Source of the DNA: Chloroflexota bacterium
GTDB taxonomy: Bacteria > Chloroflexota > Dehalococcoidia > Lucifugimonadales > UBA3495
Length of the DNA stretch: 64,000 bases
NCBI GenBank assembly: GCA_028873965.1
Contig: JAPPMU010000003.1
Span: 32,390-96,389, forward strand
Reading direction: 5' to 3'
Under the pieces are notes generated by a model. That model saw only the letters and a program-made list of their open reading frames with translations, was not told where the DNA came from and did not search any database. Below, in pieces: positions 32,676 through 41,735 of this stretch. The translations under genes were made by a program, and so were the position numbers. Position 1 is the first letter of the stretch; each line of letters begins with the position of its first letter.

Positions 32676-34235
32676 CTACGGCTGGGCATTGCCGATCCAC
32701 CCGGCGGCGCGTTCGGCGATCATGATCGCGGTGGCGTTGGTGTTGGCCCGCACCACGTTGGGGCAGATTGACAGGTCAACGACGCGCAGGTTTGCGACGC
32801 CGTGGACGCGGCAGTACTGGTCCACCACGGCCATGGGATCGCCGGCCGGCCCCATGCGACAGGATCCGGAAGTGTGGAAGGTGGTGAACACGTTGCGCAG
32901 GAGCCAGTCGTCCAGGGCGGCGTCTGATGCGATTTCGTCAACGCTGGGCGACACCGGGTCGCCGGCGATGGAACTAAACGAGGGGTGTTCCAGAACGCGC
33001 CGGCAAAGGCGCACGGCTTCGCGCAAGCGTTGCCGGTCCCAGTCGCTGCGCAGGTAGCGGTAGTCGATCATCGGCTTGTCGTGCGGGTCGGCAGAGACCA
33101 GGCGCAACTCCCCCGCGCTGTCGGCGGACTGCAGGATGCAGGTCATGCGCAGGGTGGGTTGATCCGCGCCCGGCCCGCTGCCCAACGGGCTGGGTCCTGA
33201 TGCCACGTTGTTCACGTACACGTGCATGTCGTTTCGGGAGTCGGATCCGGCGGTGGTGTAGCGCAGCAGCGTTTGGATGCGGGAGCCGTCGAATTCTCGC
33301 AGCGCGTAGTCGGGACGCAACGCCGTGTCCACGTACACCAGCGGGTGATCGCGCAGGTTTTGGCCCACTCCGGGGAGGTCCCGCACGGCAGCGATGCCCA
33401 GTCCCGCCAGGTGATTCGCGGGGCCGATGCCGGACAGCATCAGCAGTTGCGGCGACGCGATGCCGCTGGCGCAGACGACTATCTCGCTGCCATGCACCGT
33501 AAACATCTGCCTGCCGCTCTCAGCCTCGACTCCGACGGCGGTTCGCCCATCGAATAGCACGCGCCGCGCCAGCACGTTGCCGCGTATCGTCAGGTTGAGG
33601 CGATGGCGCGCTGCGGACAGATAGGCGAGTGCGCAGCTCATGCGGATGCCGGCGGGGTTGTTCATGGGAGCGGGACCCACGCCGGCCGAGGACGGATGGT
33701 TCATGTCCGGGTCTTCCGGATACCCCAGGCCCGTGCAAGCCTGACGGAAAGCGTGCTGGAAGGGATGCCAGGCGTCGCGCGGGGCGCGAACCACGGGGAT
33801 TGGCCCGTCGCTGCCGTGGAAGTCGTCCTGCACGTCGGCGTCCGATTCCAGCTTGCGGAAGAAAGGCAGGACGTGCTGGTAGGCCCACTGGTCGTTCCCC
33901 TGGGCGGCCCAGGAGTCGTAGTCCTCGGGAAGGCCGCGCAGGAACACCTGTCCGTTGACGGCGCCGGAACCGCCCATGACGCGCCCGCGGGCAATCTGGA
34001 TGGGCTCCGGCTGGCGGTCGGTGGCGACAGCCTGGTAGGACCAGTTGAAGGCCGCGCCCGGCGTCGATGCCTCCTGGCTGGCGCCGTCGCGGAGTTCGTC
34101 CGGCCACTGCTCAAAGTCGATGTAGTCGGGACCGGCCTCCAGCAGGAGAACCGAACGCGCCGGGTCTTCGGACAGCCGGGCGGCCAGCGCGCAGCCGGCG
34201 GAGCCACCGCCGACGATAATCACGTCGTACTGCAT
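32676..34235 (-). CDS. GMC-family FAD-dependent oxidoreductase
   Basis: 519 aa from ATG 34235, which places the FAD-binding strand YDVIIVGGGSAGCALAARL right at the N-terminus (a longer frame to 34292 adds 19 residues with no homology). GMC signature 1: ARGRVMGGSGAVNGQVFLRG; signature 2: CASGIASPQLLMLSGIGP; catalytic pair: FHTSGSCRMG (His) and RANTNATAI (Asn). Paralogous to the gene at 5.4 kb. Oxidises an alcohol or amino alcohol; substrate unknown. It may be cotranscribed with the aminotransferase downstream (51-base gap). Confidence 0.92.
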   Translation of the reverse strand: MQYDVIIVGGGSAGCALAARLSEDPARSVLLLEAGPDYIDFEQWPDELRDGASQEASTPGAAFNWSYQAVATDRQPEPIQIARGRVMGGSGAVNGQVFLRGLPEDYDSWAAQGNDQWAYQHVLPFFRKLESDADVQDDFHGSDGPIPVVRAPRDAWHPFQHAFRQACTGLGYPEDPDMNHPSSAGVGPAPMNNPAGIRMSCALAYLSAARHRLNLTIRGNVLARRVLFDGRTAVGVEAESGRQMFTVHGSEIVVCASGIASPQLLMLSGIGPANHLAGLGIAAVRDLPGVGQNLRDHPLVYVDTALRPDYALREFDGSRIQTLLRYTTAGSDSRNDMHVYVNNVASGPSPLGSGPGADQPTLRMTCILQSADSAGELRLVSADPHDKPMIDYRYLRSDWDRQRLREAVRLCRRVLEHPSFSSIAGDPVSPSVDEIASDAALDDWLLRNVFTTFHTSGSCRMGPAGDPMAVVDQYCRVHGVANLRVVDLSICPNVVRANTNATAIMIAERAAGWIGNAQP

Positions 34236-34307
34236 GTCGTCACCAAATGGGTCATTCTCCCGTAGCTCCCGGCCGCTAGAGCCTGTAGACAAGATGAAAA
34301 TTACACT

Positions 34308-34404
34308 GTCGTTCCTGCGAAAGCAGGAACACAGAAAAGCCTCTGCGATAGGAACGTTGGTCGTATTTTACGCTCACTGGATTCCGGCTTTCGCCGGAAT
34401 GACG
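34308..34404. repeat. Inverted pair of short palindromic repeats
   Basis: Two related palindromes: GTCGTTCCTGCGAAAGCAGGAAC (34308-34330, split here as arms GTTCCTGC/GCAGGAAC) and the core ATTCCGGCTTTCGCCGGAAT inside 34378-34404. Same family as the copies at 10.7, 43.2 and 54.3 kb. They occupy part of the 382-base divergent space between the GMC and TcuA-like genes; a TATCAT box at 34556-34561 precedes the latter. Nothing else was recognised in that space. Confidence 0.7.
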
Positions 34405-34617
34405 CGGTGAAGGAAGCCGGAATGACGGCCTTTGCCAACAGACCCTGGATGTGGCGGCGGGCGAGCCTGATTTCCGGTGAAGCCGATACGCGTCAAGGGT
34501 ACATCAGCCGGGGTCGGGGCACCAAGCATCGACCGGACGAAAAGGGGCGCTGTGGTATCATCTGGTACGGAAATTTGCCCTGCCGGAACGCAGCCGGCGG
34601 GCCTTTGAGGTGCGGTT

Positions 34618-36123
34618 TTGCCTGCTAATGACACTGTTTATGACGTAATCGTGGTGGGAGCCGGGAACGCCGCGCTGTCCGCCGCCATCGCTGCCCGCGA
34701 GCAGACCCAGTCGGTGCTGGTGGTTGAAAAGGCTCCGGAGTATTTCCGGGGCGGCAACACTTATTTCACCGGCGGCATCATCCGCTTCGCCTACAACGGC
34801 CTGGACGACATCAAGGGCCTGATCCCCGACATGTCTGAGACCGAGGCCAACTCCATCGAGGTGGGACAGTACACCGAGAACCAGTTCTACGACGACATGA
34901 TGCGGGTCACCCACGGGCTGTCGGATCCCGAGCTGGCCGAGATCCTGGTCAGCCAGTCCTACCCCACGATGAAGTGGCTGCAGGAACACGGGGTGCGGTT
35001 CGTCCTGTCCTTCGGACGCCAGGCGTTCCGCGACGGCGACAAGTTCCGGTTCTGGGGCGGCCTGGTGGTGGAGGCCGTGGGCGCGGGCAAGGGCCTGTCG
35101 GACCAGCAGTTCGACGTCTGCCAGCAGCTGGGCGTGGAGGTCCGGTATTCCACGGAGGGCGTGTCGCTGATCCAGGACCAGAAGGGCAACGTGTCCGGCC
35201 TGCGGGTCAAAGGTCCCGACGGTTTCGAGGACCTGGCCGCCCGCGCGGTGGTGCTGGCCGCCGGCGGGTTCGAGGCCAACGCCGAGATGCGCTGCCGTTA
35301 CCTTGGTCCCGGATGGGAAACCGTCAAGGTGCGCGGCATACCCTACAACACCGGTGACGGCATCAAGATGGCGCTGGACGTGGGGGCTCAGTCCTACGGC
35401 CACTGGTCATCGTGCCACGCCGTGGCCTGGGACATGAACGCGCCGACCTTCGGCGACCGGACGGTCACCGAACTGTTCCAGAAGCACTCCTATCCCTTCG
35501 GCCTGATGGTCAACATCAACGGGGAGCGGTTCCTTGACGAAGGCGCGGACTTCCGCAACTACACCTACGTGACCTACGGGCGCGCTTTGATGGAACAGCC
35601 CCAGGGCCTGTGCTTCCAGATATTCGACGAGAAGGTCAAGCACCTGCTGCGCGACGAGTACTGGATCCCGCAGGCGACCACCGCGGAAGCCAACTCCATC
35701 GAAGAGCTGGCGCGGATGCTGGACATCGACCCGGCCGGGCTGGTTCGAGAGGTTGAAGAGTACAACGCCGCCGTGCGGCAGGACATCGAGTACAACCCGA
35801 CGGTCAAGGACGGACGCTGCACCGAGGGTCTGGCGGTGAACAAGACCAACTGGGCGCAGACGCTGGACACGCCTCCCTACCGCGGCTGGGCCGTGACCAC
35901 CGGCATCACCTTCACCTTCGGCGGGGTCAAGGTGAACAATCGCGGCCAGGTGGTGACCAACGCCCAGGACCCGATCCCAGGCCTCTACGCCGCCGGCGAA
36001 ATGGTCGGCGGGCTCTTCTACCACAACTACCCGGGCGGCAGCGGCCTGAGCGCGGGCATGGTGTTCGGTCGCCTGGCCGGCAACAGCGCCGGGGAGGACG
36101 CGCTGGCGCTGAAGGACGTGTAG
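34618..36123 (+). CDS. FAD-dependent dehydrogenase (fumarate reductase flavoprotein/TcuA-like)
   Basis: 501 aa. YDVIVVGAGNAALSAAIAA is the FAD dinucleotide motif, with VEKAPEYFRGGNTYFTGG; VVLAAGGFEANAEM; and the C-terminal FGGVKVNNRGQVV ... GLYAAGEMVGGLFYHNYPGGSG, the FAD-binding end of the succinate dehydrogenase/fumarate reductase flavoprotein superfamily. The overall style is like tricarballylate dehydrogenase (TcuA). It may oxidise or reduce a C=C bond of a carboxylic acid or ketone. Start TTG 34618 with GAGG 7-10 bases upstream. Confidence 0.87.
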   Translation: MPANDTVYDVIVVGAGNAALSAAIAAREQTQSVLVVEKAPEYFRGGNTYFTGGIIRFAYNGLDDIKGLIPDMSETEANSIEVGQYTENQFYDDMMRVTHGLSDPELAEILVSQSYPTMKWLQEHGVRFVLSFGRQAFRDGDKFRFWGGLVVEAVGAGKGLSDQQFDVCQQLGVEVRYSTEGVSLIQDQKGNVSGLRVKGPDGFEDLAARAVVLAAGGFEANAEMRCRYLGPGWETVKVRGIPYNTGDGIKMALDVGAQSYGHWSSCHAVAWDMNAPTFGDRTVTELFQKHSYPFGLMVNINGERFLDEGADFRNYTYVTYGRALMEQPQGLCFQIFDEKVKHLLRDEYWIPQATTAEANSIEELARMLDIDPAGLVREVEEYNAAVRQDIEYNPTVKDGRCTEGLAVNKTNWAQTLDTPPYRGWAVTTGITFTFGGVKVNNRGQVVTNAQDPIPGLYAAGEMVGGLFYHNYPGGSGLSAGMVFGRLAGNSAGEDALALKDV

Positions 36124-36195
36124 GGCGTGCCGGCGGAAGCGGCATCCTGCTACCACTAAGTCAGCTATCTGGCATCCCAGACCGAGAGCGCAACA

Positions 36196-36876
36196 ATGGC
36201 TACCATCGATGACATTCACGCGGTAGAACGCTTGATGCAGACGCTGGACGAAAATCCGCATCTGATGGAGGCGGTGCGCTCCCGTATCCTGACCCGGGAA
36301 TTGCTGGAACTGCCGCAAACCGTAGCGAGGCTGACGGAGCGGGTTGACAGGCTGACGGAACGGATGGACCGGCTGACGGAGCGGATGGACCGGCTGACGG
36401 AGCGGATGGAAGCTGTAGAGCGCGGCATAAATCGGCTGCGAGACGACTTCGGAGAGTTTCGTGCGGACGTGGCTGGCAACGCCGCCTTGAAGAACGCCGC
36501 CGCCATCGCCGGTGTTGCTGGCCTGATCAGAACCAGAAACGTCAGCCAGGACGAGTTGATGGCGATGACACGCGCCAACGATACCACCGGCATCGCCCGG
36601 AACGACTTGGACAGTTTCCACCATGCCGACCTGGTTATGGAAGCCACCGACGACAACGGCCAGGTCCACTACGTGACGGTCGAAGTGTCGTACACCGCCG
36701 ACGAGCGCGACACGCGTCGTGCCATTCGCAATGCCGGCTACATGACCCGTTTCACCGGACTGCCGGCCCATGCCGTGATAGTCGCGGCACGCATTGACCG
36801 GCGCATCGACTACATTATCAACTCGGGTCAAATTCATTGGTACCAACTCCGGGAGCGGGCAGCGCAACGGGAGTAG
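36196..36876 (+). CDS. Coiled-coil protein with PD-(D/E)XK-like C-terminal domain
   Basis: 226 aa. Residues ~40-75 contain the 7-residue unit RLTERMD in four consecutive copies, a perfect heptad coiled coil. The C-terminal ~100 residues (VMEATDDNGQVHYVTVEVSY ... YIINSGQIHWYQL) look like the DUF3782-type nuclease fold with the E-x-x-x acidic motif in VTVEVS. Such proteins are common and multi-copy in Cyanobacteria and Chloroflexota. Function unknown. Start ATG 36196. Confidence 0.72.
   Translation: MATIDDIHAVERLMQTLDENPHLMEAVRSRILTRELLELPQTVARLTERVDRLTERMDRLTERMDRLTERMEAVERGINRLRDDFGEFRADVAGNAALKNAAAIAGVAGLIRTRNVSQDELMAMTRANDTTGIARNDLDSFHHADLVMEATDDNGQVHYVTVEVSYTADERDTRRAIRNAGYMTRFTGLPAHAVIVAARIDRRIDYIINSGQIHWYQLRERAAQRE
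36328..36411 (+). repeat. 21-base tandem repeat, 4 copies
   Basis: Four in-frame units of about AGGCTGACGGAGCGGATGGAC, encoding the heptads of the coiled-coil protein. The last two differ at only one base. Confidence 0.85.
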
Positions 36877-36912
36877 CAGTTTCGTCATCCCGTATGTAGT
36901 GGTAAAAATGCC

Positions 36913-37194
36913 ATGAACTCAAACACACGCCAATATGCCTTAACTGATCGCTTTTACTGCGAGCTGTGCAAAGCGTGGCACATTGACAGTAATGACACCC
37001 CGATAGTGCATTGCTGCCATTGCGACCGTCCGCTGTGTCCGATGTACGATTACTCTTGCATCAGCTGCGGTCGTTTCTTCTGCGACAACGCTTGCCGAGC
37101 TTGTCAGGAAGACGATTGCGACGTCATCACCTGCGTCGGCTGTGTTGAACCTCACCTTGCAAAAAGCCACACCCCGGAGGCGGCTGCATTATGA
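36913..37194 (+). CDS. Cys-rich zinc-binding protein
   Basis: 93 aa with about 14 cysteines, in pairs: FYCELC, HCCHCDRPLC, SCISCGRFFC, NACRACQ, CDVITCVGCV. The spacing suggests three or so small zinc knuckles. No known family was recognised. Its stop overlaps the start of the next gene (ATGA), and that gene in turn overlaps the broken Uma2 gene, giving a tightly coupled three-gene set. No clear ribosome binding site for this first gene. Confidence 0.6.
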   Translation: MNSNTRQYALTDRFYCELCKAWHIDSNDTPIVHCCHCDRPLCPMYDYSCISCGRFFCDNACRACQEDDCDVITCVGCVEPHLAKSHTPEAAAL

Positions 37195-37451
37195 CCGGTG
37201 ACACCGCTGCCCGCGTGCTGGCGCAAGAAGGTCTGCGCCACATCGAGGATGCCATTCTGATGGTGCTCGACTCCCATCCCGACGGGCTGCGCAATTCTCA
37301 AATCGCGGATTTGTTGGGCTTACGTTCGTCCATCCTTGACGGTCAAAGAAATTACTTGACCTATTCAGTGCAGGGTGGACTGATGGCGGGGGGTGAAGTA
37401 GCGCAGAACCGCGAAACCAAGGTTTTCAGCAAAGTAGAAGCGACACGATGA
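37191..37451 (+). CDS. Small winged-helix-like DNA-binding protein
   Basis: 86 aa. Helical N-terminus, then HPDGLRNSQIADLLGLRSSI (helix-turn-helix core) and YSVQGGLMAGGEVAQNRETKVFSKV (beta wing). It looks like the winged-helix domains often found next to or fused to restriction enzymes. Start and stop both overlap neighbours by ATGA, so it is translationally coupled on both sides. Confidence 0.65.
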   Translation: MTGDTAARVLAQEGLRHIEDAILMVLDSHPDGLRNSQIADLLGLRSSILDGQRNYLTYSVQGGLMAGGEVAQNRETKVFSKVEATR

Positions 37452-38036
37452 CCACCGACACCGCGACACGCCCCCCAAGTCTCCCGTCGGCTCTTTACCG
37501 TGGCCGAGTACTTGGCCATGGGCGAGGCCGGCGTTCTGCGTGAGGATGAACACGTTGAGCTGCTGGCCGGGGAGATCATTCAGATGGCGGCGATTAGGAA
37601 CCGGCACCTTTCCTGAACCGAGGCCCTCACGATGCTCTTCGCTCCGGCTCTGGTGGGTCGCGCCGTCGTGCGCGTACAGGGTTCCATACAGCTGGACGAA
37701 TATGGAATGCCTCAACCCGACATCGTTCTGCTGCGGCCTCGGCCTGATTACTACGCCGAGACGGCGACGCCGGAGGACGTGCTGCTGCTGATTGAAGTAG
37801 CCGACAGTTCGCTGGAGTACGACTATGGCCCGAAGTCCGAGTTCTATGCCGCTGCTGGCATCCCGGAATTCTGGATAGCCAATCTGCGCACCGGCGAAGT
37901 CGAGGCCCGTACCGATCCTGTGGAAACCGCGTACACCACCGTCCGCACGATTCCCGCCGGTGGAGCCATTACCCCACAGGCATTTCCCGACGTTACCCTG
38001 GAACTACGCGAATTTATGCCCCCGGTGACGCAGTAG
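37448..38036 (+). pseudogene. Uma2-family gene broken by a frameshift and an internal TGA
   Basis: The N-terminal frame starts MTTDTATRP and goes off at a run of C's near 37478; a second frame carries LFTVAEYLAMGEAGVLREDE and AGEIIQMAAIRNRHLS; then TGA at 37614; then the last frame carries the rest, QPDIVLLRPRPDYY, LLLIEVADSSLEYDYG and PEFWIANLRTGEVEA. The TGA lies where many relatives have Cys. Together these show a decayed gene. Alternative: assembly error at the C-run. Confidence 0.75.
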
Positions 38037-38060
38037 CCGCCTCGGCAGTCAAGATCTGCC

Positions 38061-38089
38061 TTGCGCCTCTATCTCCATAGGCATACAAT
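38061..38089 (+). promoter_or_regulatory. Sigma-70-like promoter for the MFS gene
   Basis: TTGCGC at 38061-38066, a 17-base spacer and TACAAT at 38084-38089; the MFS start is 48 bases further on. Confidence 0.5.
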
Positions 38090-38136
38090 CCGCCCTAACC
38101 CGCGAGCAACGTAGCGAAAGGGGCATTGGGGGCTTC

Positions 38137-39468
38137 ATGGCGGCGAATAACCCGGCGCGCCCGGGGCTGTTTTATGGGTGGTTCGTCGTGGCCACCTGCA
38201 TGTTTATCGCGTTCCTGACCATGGGGACACGAAACGCGTTTGGCGCTTTCGTCGTACCCATGGAAGCGGAATTCGAGTGGAACCGGACCGTGGTTTCCTG
38301 GGCGGCCGCGCTGGGCGCGTTGCTGAACGGAGTATCGCAGCCGTTCATGGGATACCTGTTCGACCGGTTCGGCGTCCGCATCGTGGTGGTGTCCGGCATC
38401 CTGATCGTGGGCGTATCCACGTTGCTCATGGCCGCGACGAGCAGCATGTGGTACCTGATCGGCATATTCGGCGTGGTGGCCGCCATCGGTCAAAGCGGGA
38501 CCTCGCTGACGAACACCGGGGCCATGCTGAGCAAATGGTTCCGCCGCCGGCGCGGCCTGGTGATCGGTCTCAACGCTTCCGGCATGTCCCTGGGCGGACT
38601 GATTATCGTGCCCTTTGCCGCGTACATGATCAGCCTGATCGACTGGCGGCTGTCCTGGGTCGTGATGGGCGTGATGATCCTGGCCCTGGGCATCCCGATG
38701 GCCCTGGTGTTCCTGCACGACGATCCCGCCAAGAAGGGGTTGACGCCCGACGGGGACCCGTTGCCCGAGGCAGGACCGGATGGATCGCCGGGCGCGGCTG
38801 CGCCGCCGCCGCAACCGCTGTTCGCCGAGAACTGGCGGCAGGCGTTCCGATCGTTCCCGATATGGCAGATGAGTTTTTCGTATTTCATCTGCGGGTCGAC
38901 GACGTTCATGCTGTCGGTGCATTTCGTGCCCATGGCGGTGGAAGAGGGCATCAGCCCGCAGACCGCGGCCCTGATCTTCGGGTTGATGTCGGGGTTGAAC
39001 GCGCTGGGAGCCACCGGCGCCGGTTGGATATCGGACCGGATCGGCCGACGCAAGAACTGGCTGGCAGCGGTGTACTTCTGCCGGGGCACGGGCTATGTGA
39101 TCCTGGTGGCGTCGCTGGTGGTGCCGGGGATACCCGTGATGGCGGGCCTGCTGATTTTCTCGTTTGTGGCAGGATTGTCCTGGATAGCGACGGCGCCGCT
39201 GACCACTTCGCTTACCGCAGAGGTGTACGGGTTGAAATCGCTGGCCACGATCTCCGGTGTGGCCTTCCTGTTCCACCAACTGGGAGGCTTCACCAGCGTG
39301 CTGATGGCCGGATACCTGCGTGAGATTACCGGGGACTACGTGATCGCTTTCTCCATCGCTGCGGTGATGCTATACCCGGCGGCGATCTCCGCCTTCACCA
39401 TCCGGGAACGCAAGTACTCGGTACGATACCTCACCGCGCCAGCGCCGGCCGGAGCGGCGGCCGACTGA
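38137..39468 (+). CDS. MFS transporter, oxalate/formate-antiporter-like
   Basis: 443 aa, about 12 membrane segments in two halves separated by a hydrophilic loop (DPAKKGLTPDGDPLPEAGPD). MFS loop motif: YLFDRFGVRIVVV after segment 2; GAMLSKWFRRRRGLVIGLNASG between 4 and 5 is the monocarboxylate/OFA-type signature. It probably moves an organic acid with protons; substrate unknown. A paralogue lies 0.8 kb downstream. Own promoter; ATG 38137. A Uma2 gene sits between the two transporters. Confidence 0.9.
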   Translation: MAANNPARPGLFYGWFVVATCMFIAFLTMGTRNAFGAFVVPMEAEFEWNRTVVSWAAALGALLNGVSQPFMGYLFDRFGVRIVVVSGILIVGVSTLLMAATSSMWYLIGIFGVVAAIGQSGTSLTNTGAMLSKWFRRRRGLVIGLNASGMSLGGLIIVPFAAYMISLIDWRLSWVVMGVMILALGIPMALVFLHDDPAKKGLTPDGDPLPEAGPDGSPGAAAPPPQPLFAENWRQAFRSFPIWQMSFSYFICGSTTFMLSVHFVPMAVEEGISPQTAALIFGLMSGLNALGATGAGWISDRIGRRKNWLAAVYFCRGTGYVILVASLVVPGIPVMAGLLIFSFVAGLSWIATAPLTTSLTAEVYGLKSLATISGVAFLFHQLGGFTSVLMAGYLREITGDYVIAFSIAAVMLYPAAISAFTIRERKYSVRYLTAPAPAGAAAD

Positions 39469-39502
39469 TGGGCCAGGCTAGCCGGCGGACGCGGAGGATG
39501 CG

Positions 39503-40105
39503 ATGACCACCACTGCGAAATTGCGCACCGGGATGCGAATGACTCTGGAAGACTTCCTGGCCCTGGACGAGACCGACGGCAGGTGGGAACTTGATGACGG
39601 AGTGCTTTACATCATGGGGTCAGGCAGCCCCGACCACCAGTTTTTGATAATGGAATTCTGCCGTTATCTTGATGATTATCTGGATGGCTTCGATCATACG
39701 CCGGCACAGTTCTATCATTCGCTTACCACCGTATTGTCCCGGCAACAGCAACGGGTTTATGAGCCGGATCTAGTCATCATCCGCAATGAGCGCCGCGGTA
39801 TCGTGGGCGTGAGCCGGGTGGAAGGCGCGCCGGACATCGTGGCAGAAATCCTCTCCACCGACCGCAACCGCGACCTGGTGCGCAAACGCCAGATGTACGC
39901 CGAAGCCGGTGTTGCCGAGTACTGGCCTATAGACCCGCGCAACGATATGGTGACCCAATTGGAACTGCGCGCGGGGGCCTACGTGGAGCGGAACGTGCTG
40001 GGCGTGGGCGATATACTGAACACCCCCTTGTTGCCGGGCTTGGAGATACCGTTGTCGGAGATATTCCAGCACCGCCGCCGCCCGCCGCGGGAGGAGCTAT
40101 CGTAA
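39503..40105 (+). CDS. Uma2-family endonuclease-like protein
   Basis: 200 aa. RVYEPDLVIIRN (Asp), APDIVAEILSTDRNRDLVRK (Glu and Lys), VAEYWPIDPRND. All residues of the PD-(D/E)XK core are present. It is more distant from the tandem copies at 30-31 kb than those are from each other. Lies between two MFS genes, on the same strand. Confidence 0.85.
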   Translation: MTTTAKLRTGMRMTLEDFLALDETDGRWELDDGVLYIMGSGSPDHQFLIMEFCRYLDDYLDGFDHTPAQFYHSLTTVLSRQQQRVYEPDLVIIRNERRGIVGVSRVEGAPDIVAEILSTDRNRDLVRKRQMYAEAGVAEYWPIDPRNDMVTQLELRAGAYVERNVLGVGDILNTPLLPGLEIPLSEIFQHRRRPPREELS

Positions 40106-40228
40106 GCCCGTTTTCGCACCGCTGGCCCGGGACTCGTGGTAGCGTCAGGTTGAGCTGCCTGCTATGATGGCACGATATTTGGCGGTGTCCGGTCATCGCC
40201 TCACGGAACCCACGACCCCAGGGGGCGT

Positions 40229-41698
40229 ATGACATCCAAATCCGCAGCGCCGGTTGCCGCGCCGATGTATTTCGGCTGGTACATCGTCGCCACCTGTTTC
40301 TTCGTTTCCTTCCTGTCAATGCCTGGCCGCCAGGGGTTCGGCCTGTTCGTTACGGAGATGGAGCCGACCTTTGGGTGGGACCGCTCCGACATTTCCTGGG
40401 TGGGTTCCGTTGGATTTCTCATCAACGGGGCCATGCAACCCATCATGGGCGCGCTGTTCGACAAGTACGGCCCGCGCCGGGTATTCGGCATCGGGCTGTC
40501 CGTGATGGGCCTGGCGATCATGAGCCTGGCCTTCATGCAGGACCTGGACCATTCGCTCAACCTTGGCGTGATCAGTATTCCCCTGGACCTGCTCTGGTTC
40601 ATCGTGGTGTTCTCCATAGTGATCAACACCTGCCTCAGCGCGGCGTCGATAACCAACATGCTGGCCCTGGTGGTGCGCTGGTTCCGGCGGAAGCGAAGCA
40701 AGGCGACCGGGCTGGCCGCCGCAGGGACATCCATCGGCGGTCTCCTGATGATCCCGTTCGCCGCGTACCTGATGGGCGTGATCGACGGCGCGAGCCTGAA
40801 CATCGCCGGCGTTGAATTGGTTGGCTGGCGCACGGTGTGGTTCCTGCTGGGCGCCATGGTGGTGTTCCTCTCTGCGCCGCTGGCGGTGTTCTTCCTGCGG
40901 CCGAGCCCGACGGAATTGGGGCTCAACCCGGACGGCGACCCTAACCCGGAAGACGCTCCAGCAGGAACCGCGCCGCCACCCCGCCAGTCCGGCCTGTACG
41001 AAGTGAACAGTTGGCGGCAGTGCTTCAAGACGCCGCCCATGTGGCAGTTGTCCGGCGCCTACGTGGTTTGCGGCATAACCACCGGTCTGTTGAGCATCCA
41101 CTTCATACCCTATGCGGAGGACATCCTGCCGGATACGGTCAATTTCCTGTGGATGACCTTTGACGACAAGAAGGTCTTCGCCGCGCTGATGTTCGGCATA
41201 ATGACCGGCCTCAACGCTGCGGGGGTGATCATCACCGGGTTCATGGGCGACCGGATGCGGCGCAAGAACGTGCTGGCCCTGGTGTACGCTACCCGGGGGG
41301 TGGCGTTCATGTGCCTGGTGTTCCTGCCGCTGATGGGCTACGGGATGTTGGGGTTGGTGGCGTTCGCGCTGCTCTCCGGCATGTCCTGGGTGGCCAGCGT
41401 GCCACTGACGTCGACACTGACCGCGGACGTGTACGGGTTCCGCGCGCTGGGAACAATCAGCGGGTGGGTGTTTTTCTCGCATCAGATCGGGTCGTTCTTC
41501 AGCATCCAGTTTGCCGGCTACGCCTACGAATGGTTCGGCAACAGCTATTTCTGGCCGTTCCTGATCGCGGGTCTTACGCTGATTCCGGCGGCGATAATGG
41601 CCTACAGCATCAAGGAGTACCACTACTCAAGCCGGTACAATTCGCGACCTGACGCCAGCCCGCAGTTGGCGACGGCAGGCGCTGGCGGAAGGTACTAG
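40229..41698 (+). CDS. MFS transporter, monocarboxylate/OFA-like (paralogue)
   Basis: 489 aa. ~12 membrane segments; ALFDKYGPRRVFGIG (loop motif) and VVRWFRRKRSKATGLAAAGTSIGG (family signature) match the paralogue at 38.1 kb. The central loop is longer (about 35 residues, with GDPNPEDAPAGTAPPPRQ), and the second half has an extra insertion (LPDTVNFLWMTFDDKKVFAA). Transports an organic anion, probably by proton symport. AGGGGG lies before ATG 40229. Confidence 0.9.
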   Translation: MTSKSAAPVAAPMYFGWYIVATCFFVSFLSMPGRQGFGLFVTEMEPTFGWDRSDISWVGSVGFLINGAMQPIMGALFDKYGPRRVFGIGLSVMGLAIMSLAFMQDLDHSLNLGVISIPLDLLWFIVVFSIVINTCLSAASITNMLALVVRWFRRKRSKATGLAAAGTSIGGLLMIPFAAYLMGVIDGASLNIAGVELVGWRTVWFLLGAMVVFLSAPLAVFFLRPSPTELGLNPDGDPNPEDAPAGTAPPPRQSGLYEVNSWRQCFKTPPMWQLSGAYVVCGITTGLLSIHFIPYAEDILPDTVNFLWMTFDDKKVFAALMFGIMTGLNAAGVIITGFMGDRMRRKNVLALVYATRGVAFMCLVFLPLMGYGMLGLVAFALLSGMSWVASVPLTSTLTADVYGFRALGTISGWVFFSHQIGSFFSIQFAGYAYEWFGNSYFWPFLIAGLTLIPAAIMAYSIKEYHYSSRYNSRPDASPQLATAGAGGRY

Positions 41699-41735
41699 AA
41701 CCGTCGCTTGACCGGCTTAGCCCGGGGAGATCGCA

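Noticed and set aside
35407..36888. 493-codon antisense frame with HPLRQPV repeats
   Set aside because: Covers the end of the TcuA-like gene and the coiled-coil gene; its repeats are the antisense of the heptad repeats.
37614..37616. A second selenocysteine codon in the Uma2 gene at 37.4 kb
   Set aside because: Although TGA lies at a position where relatives often have Cys, the gene is also frameshifted and Uma2 proteins do not use Sec; decay is simpler.
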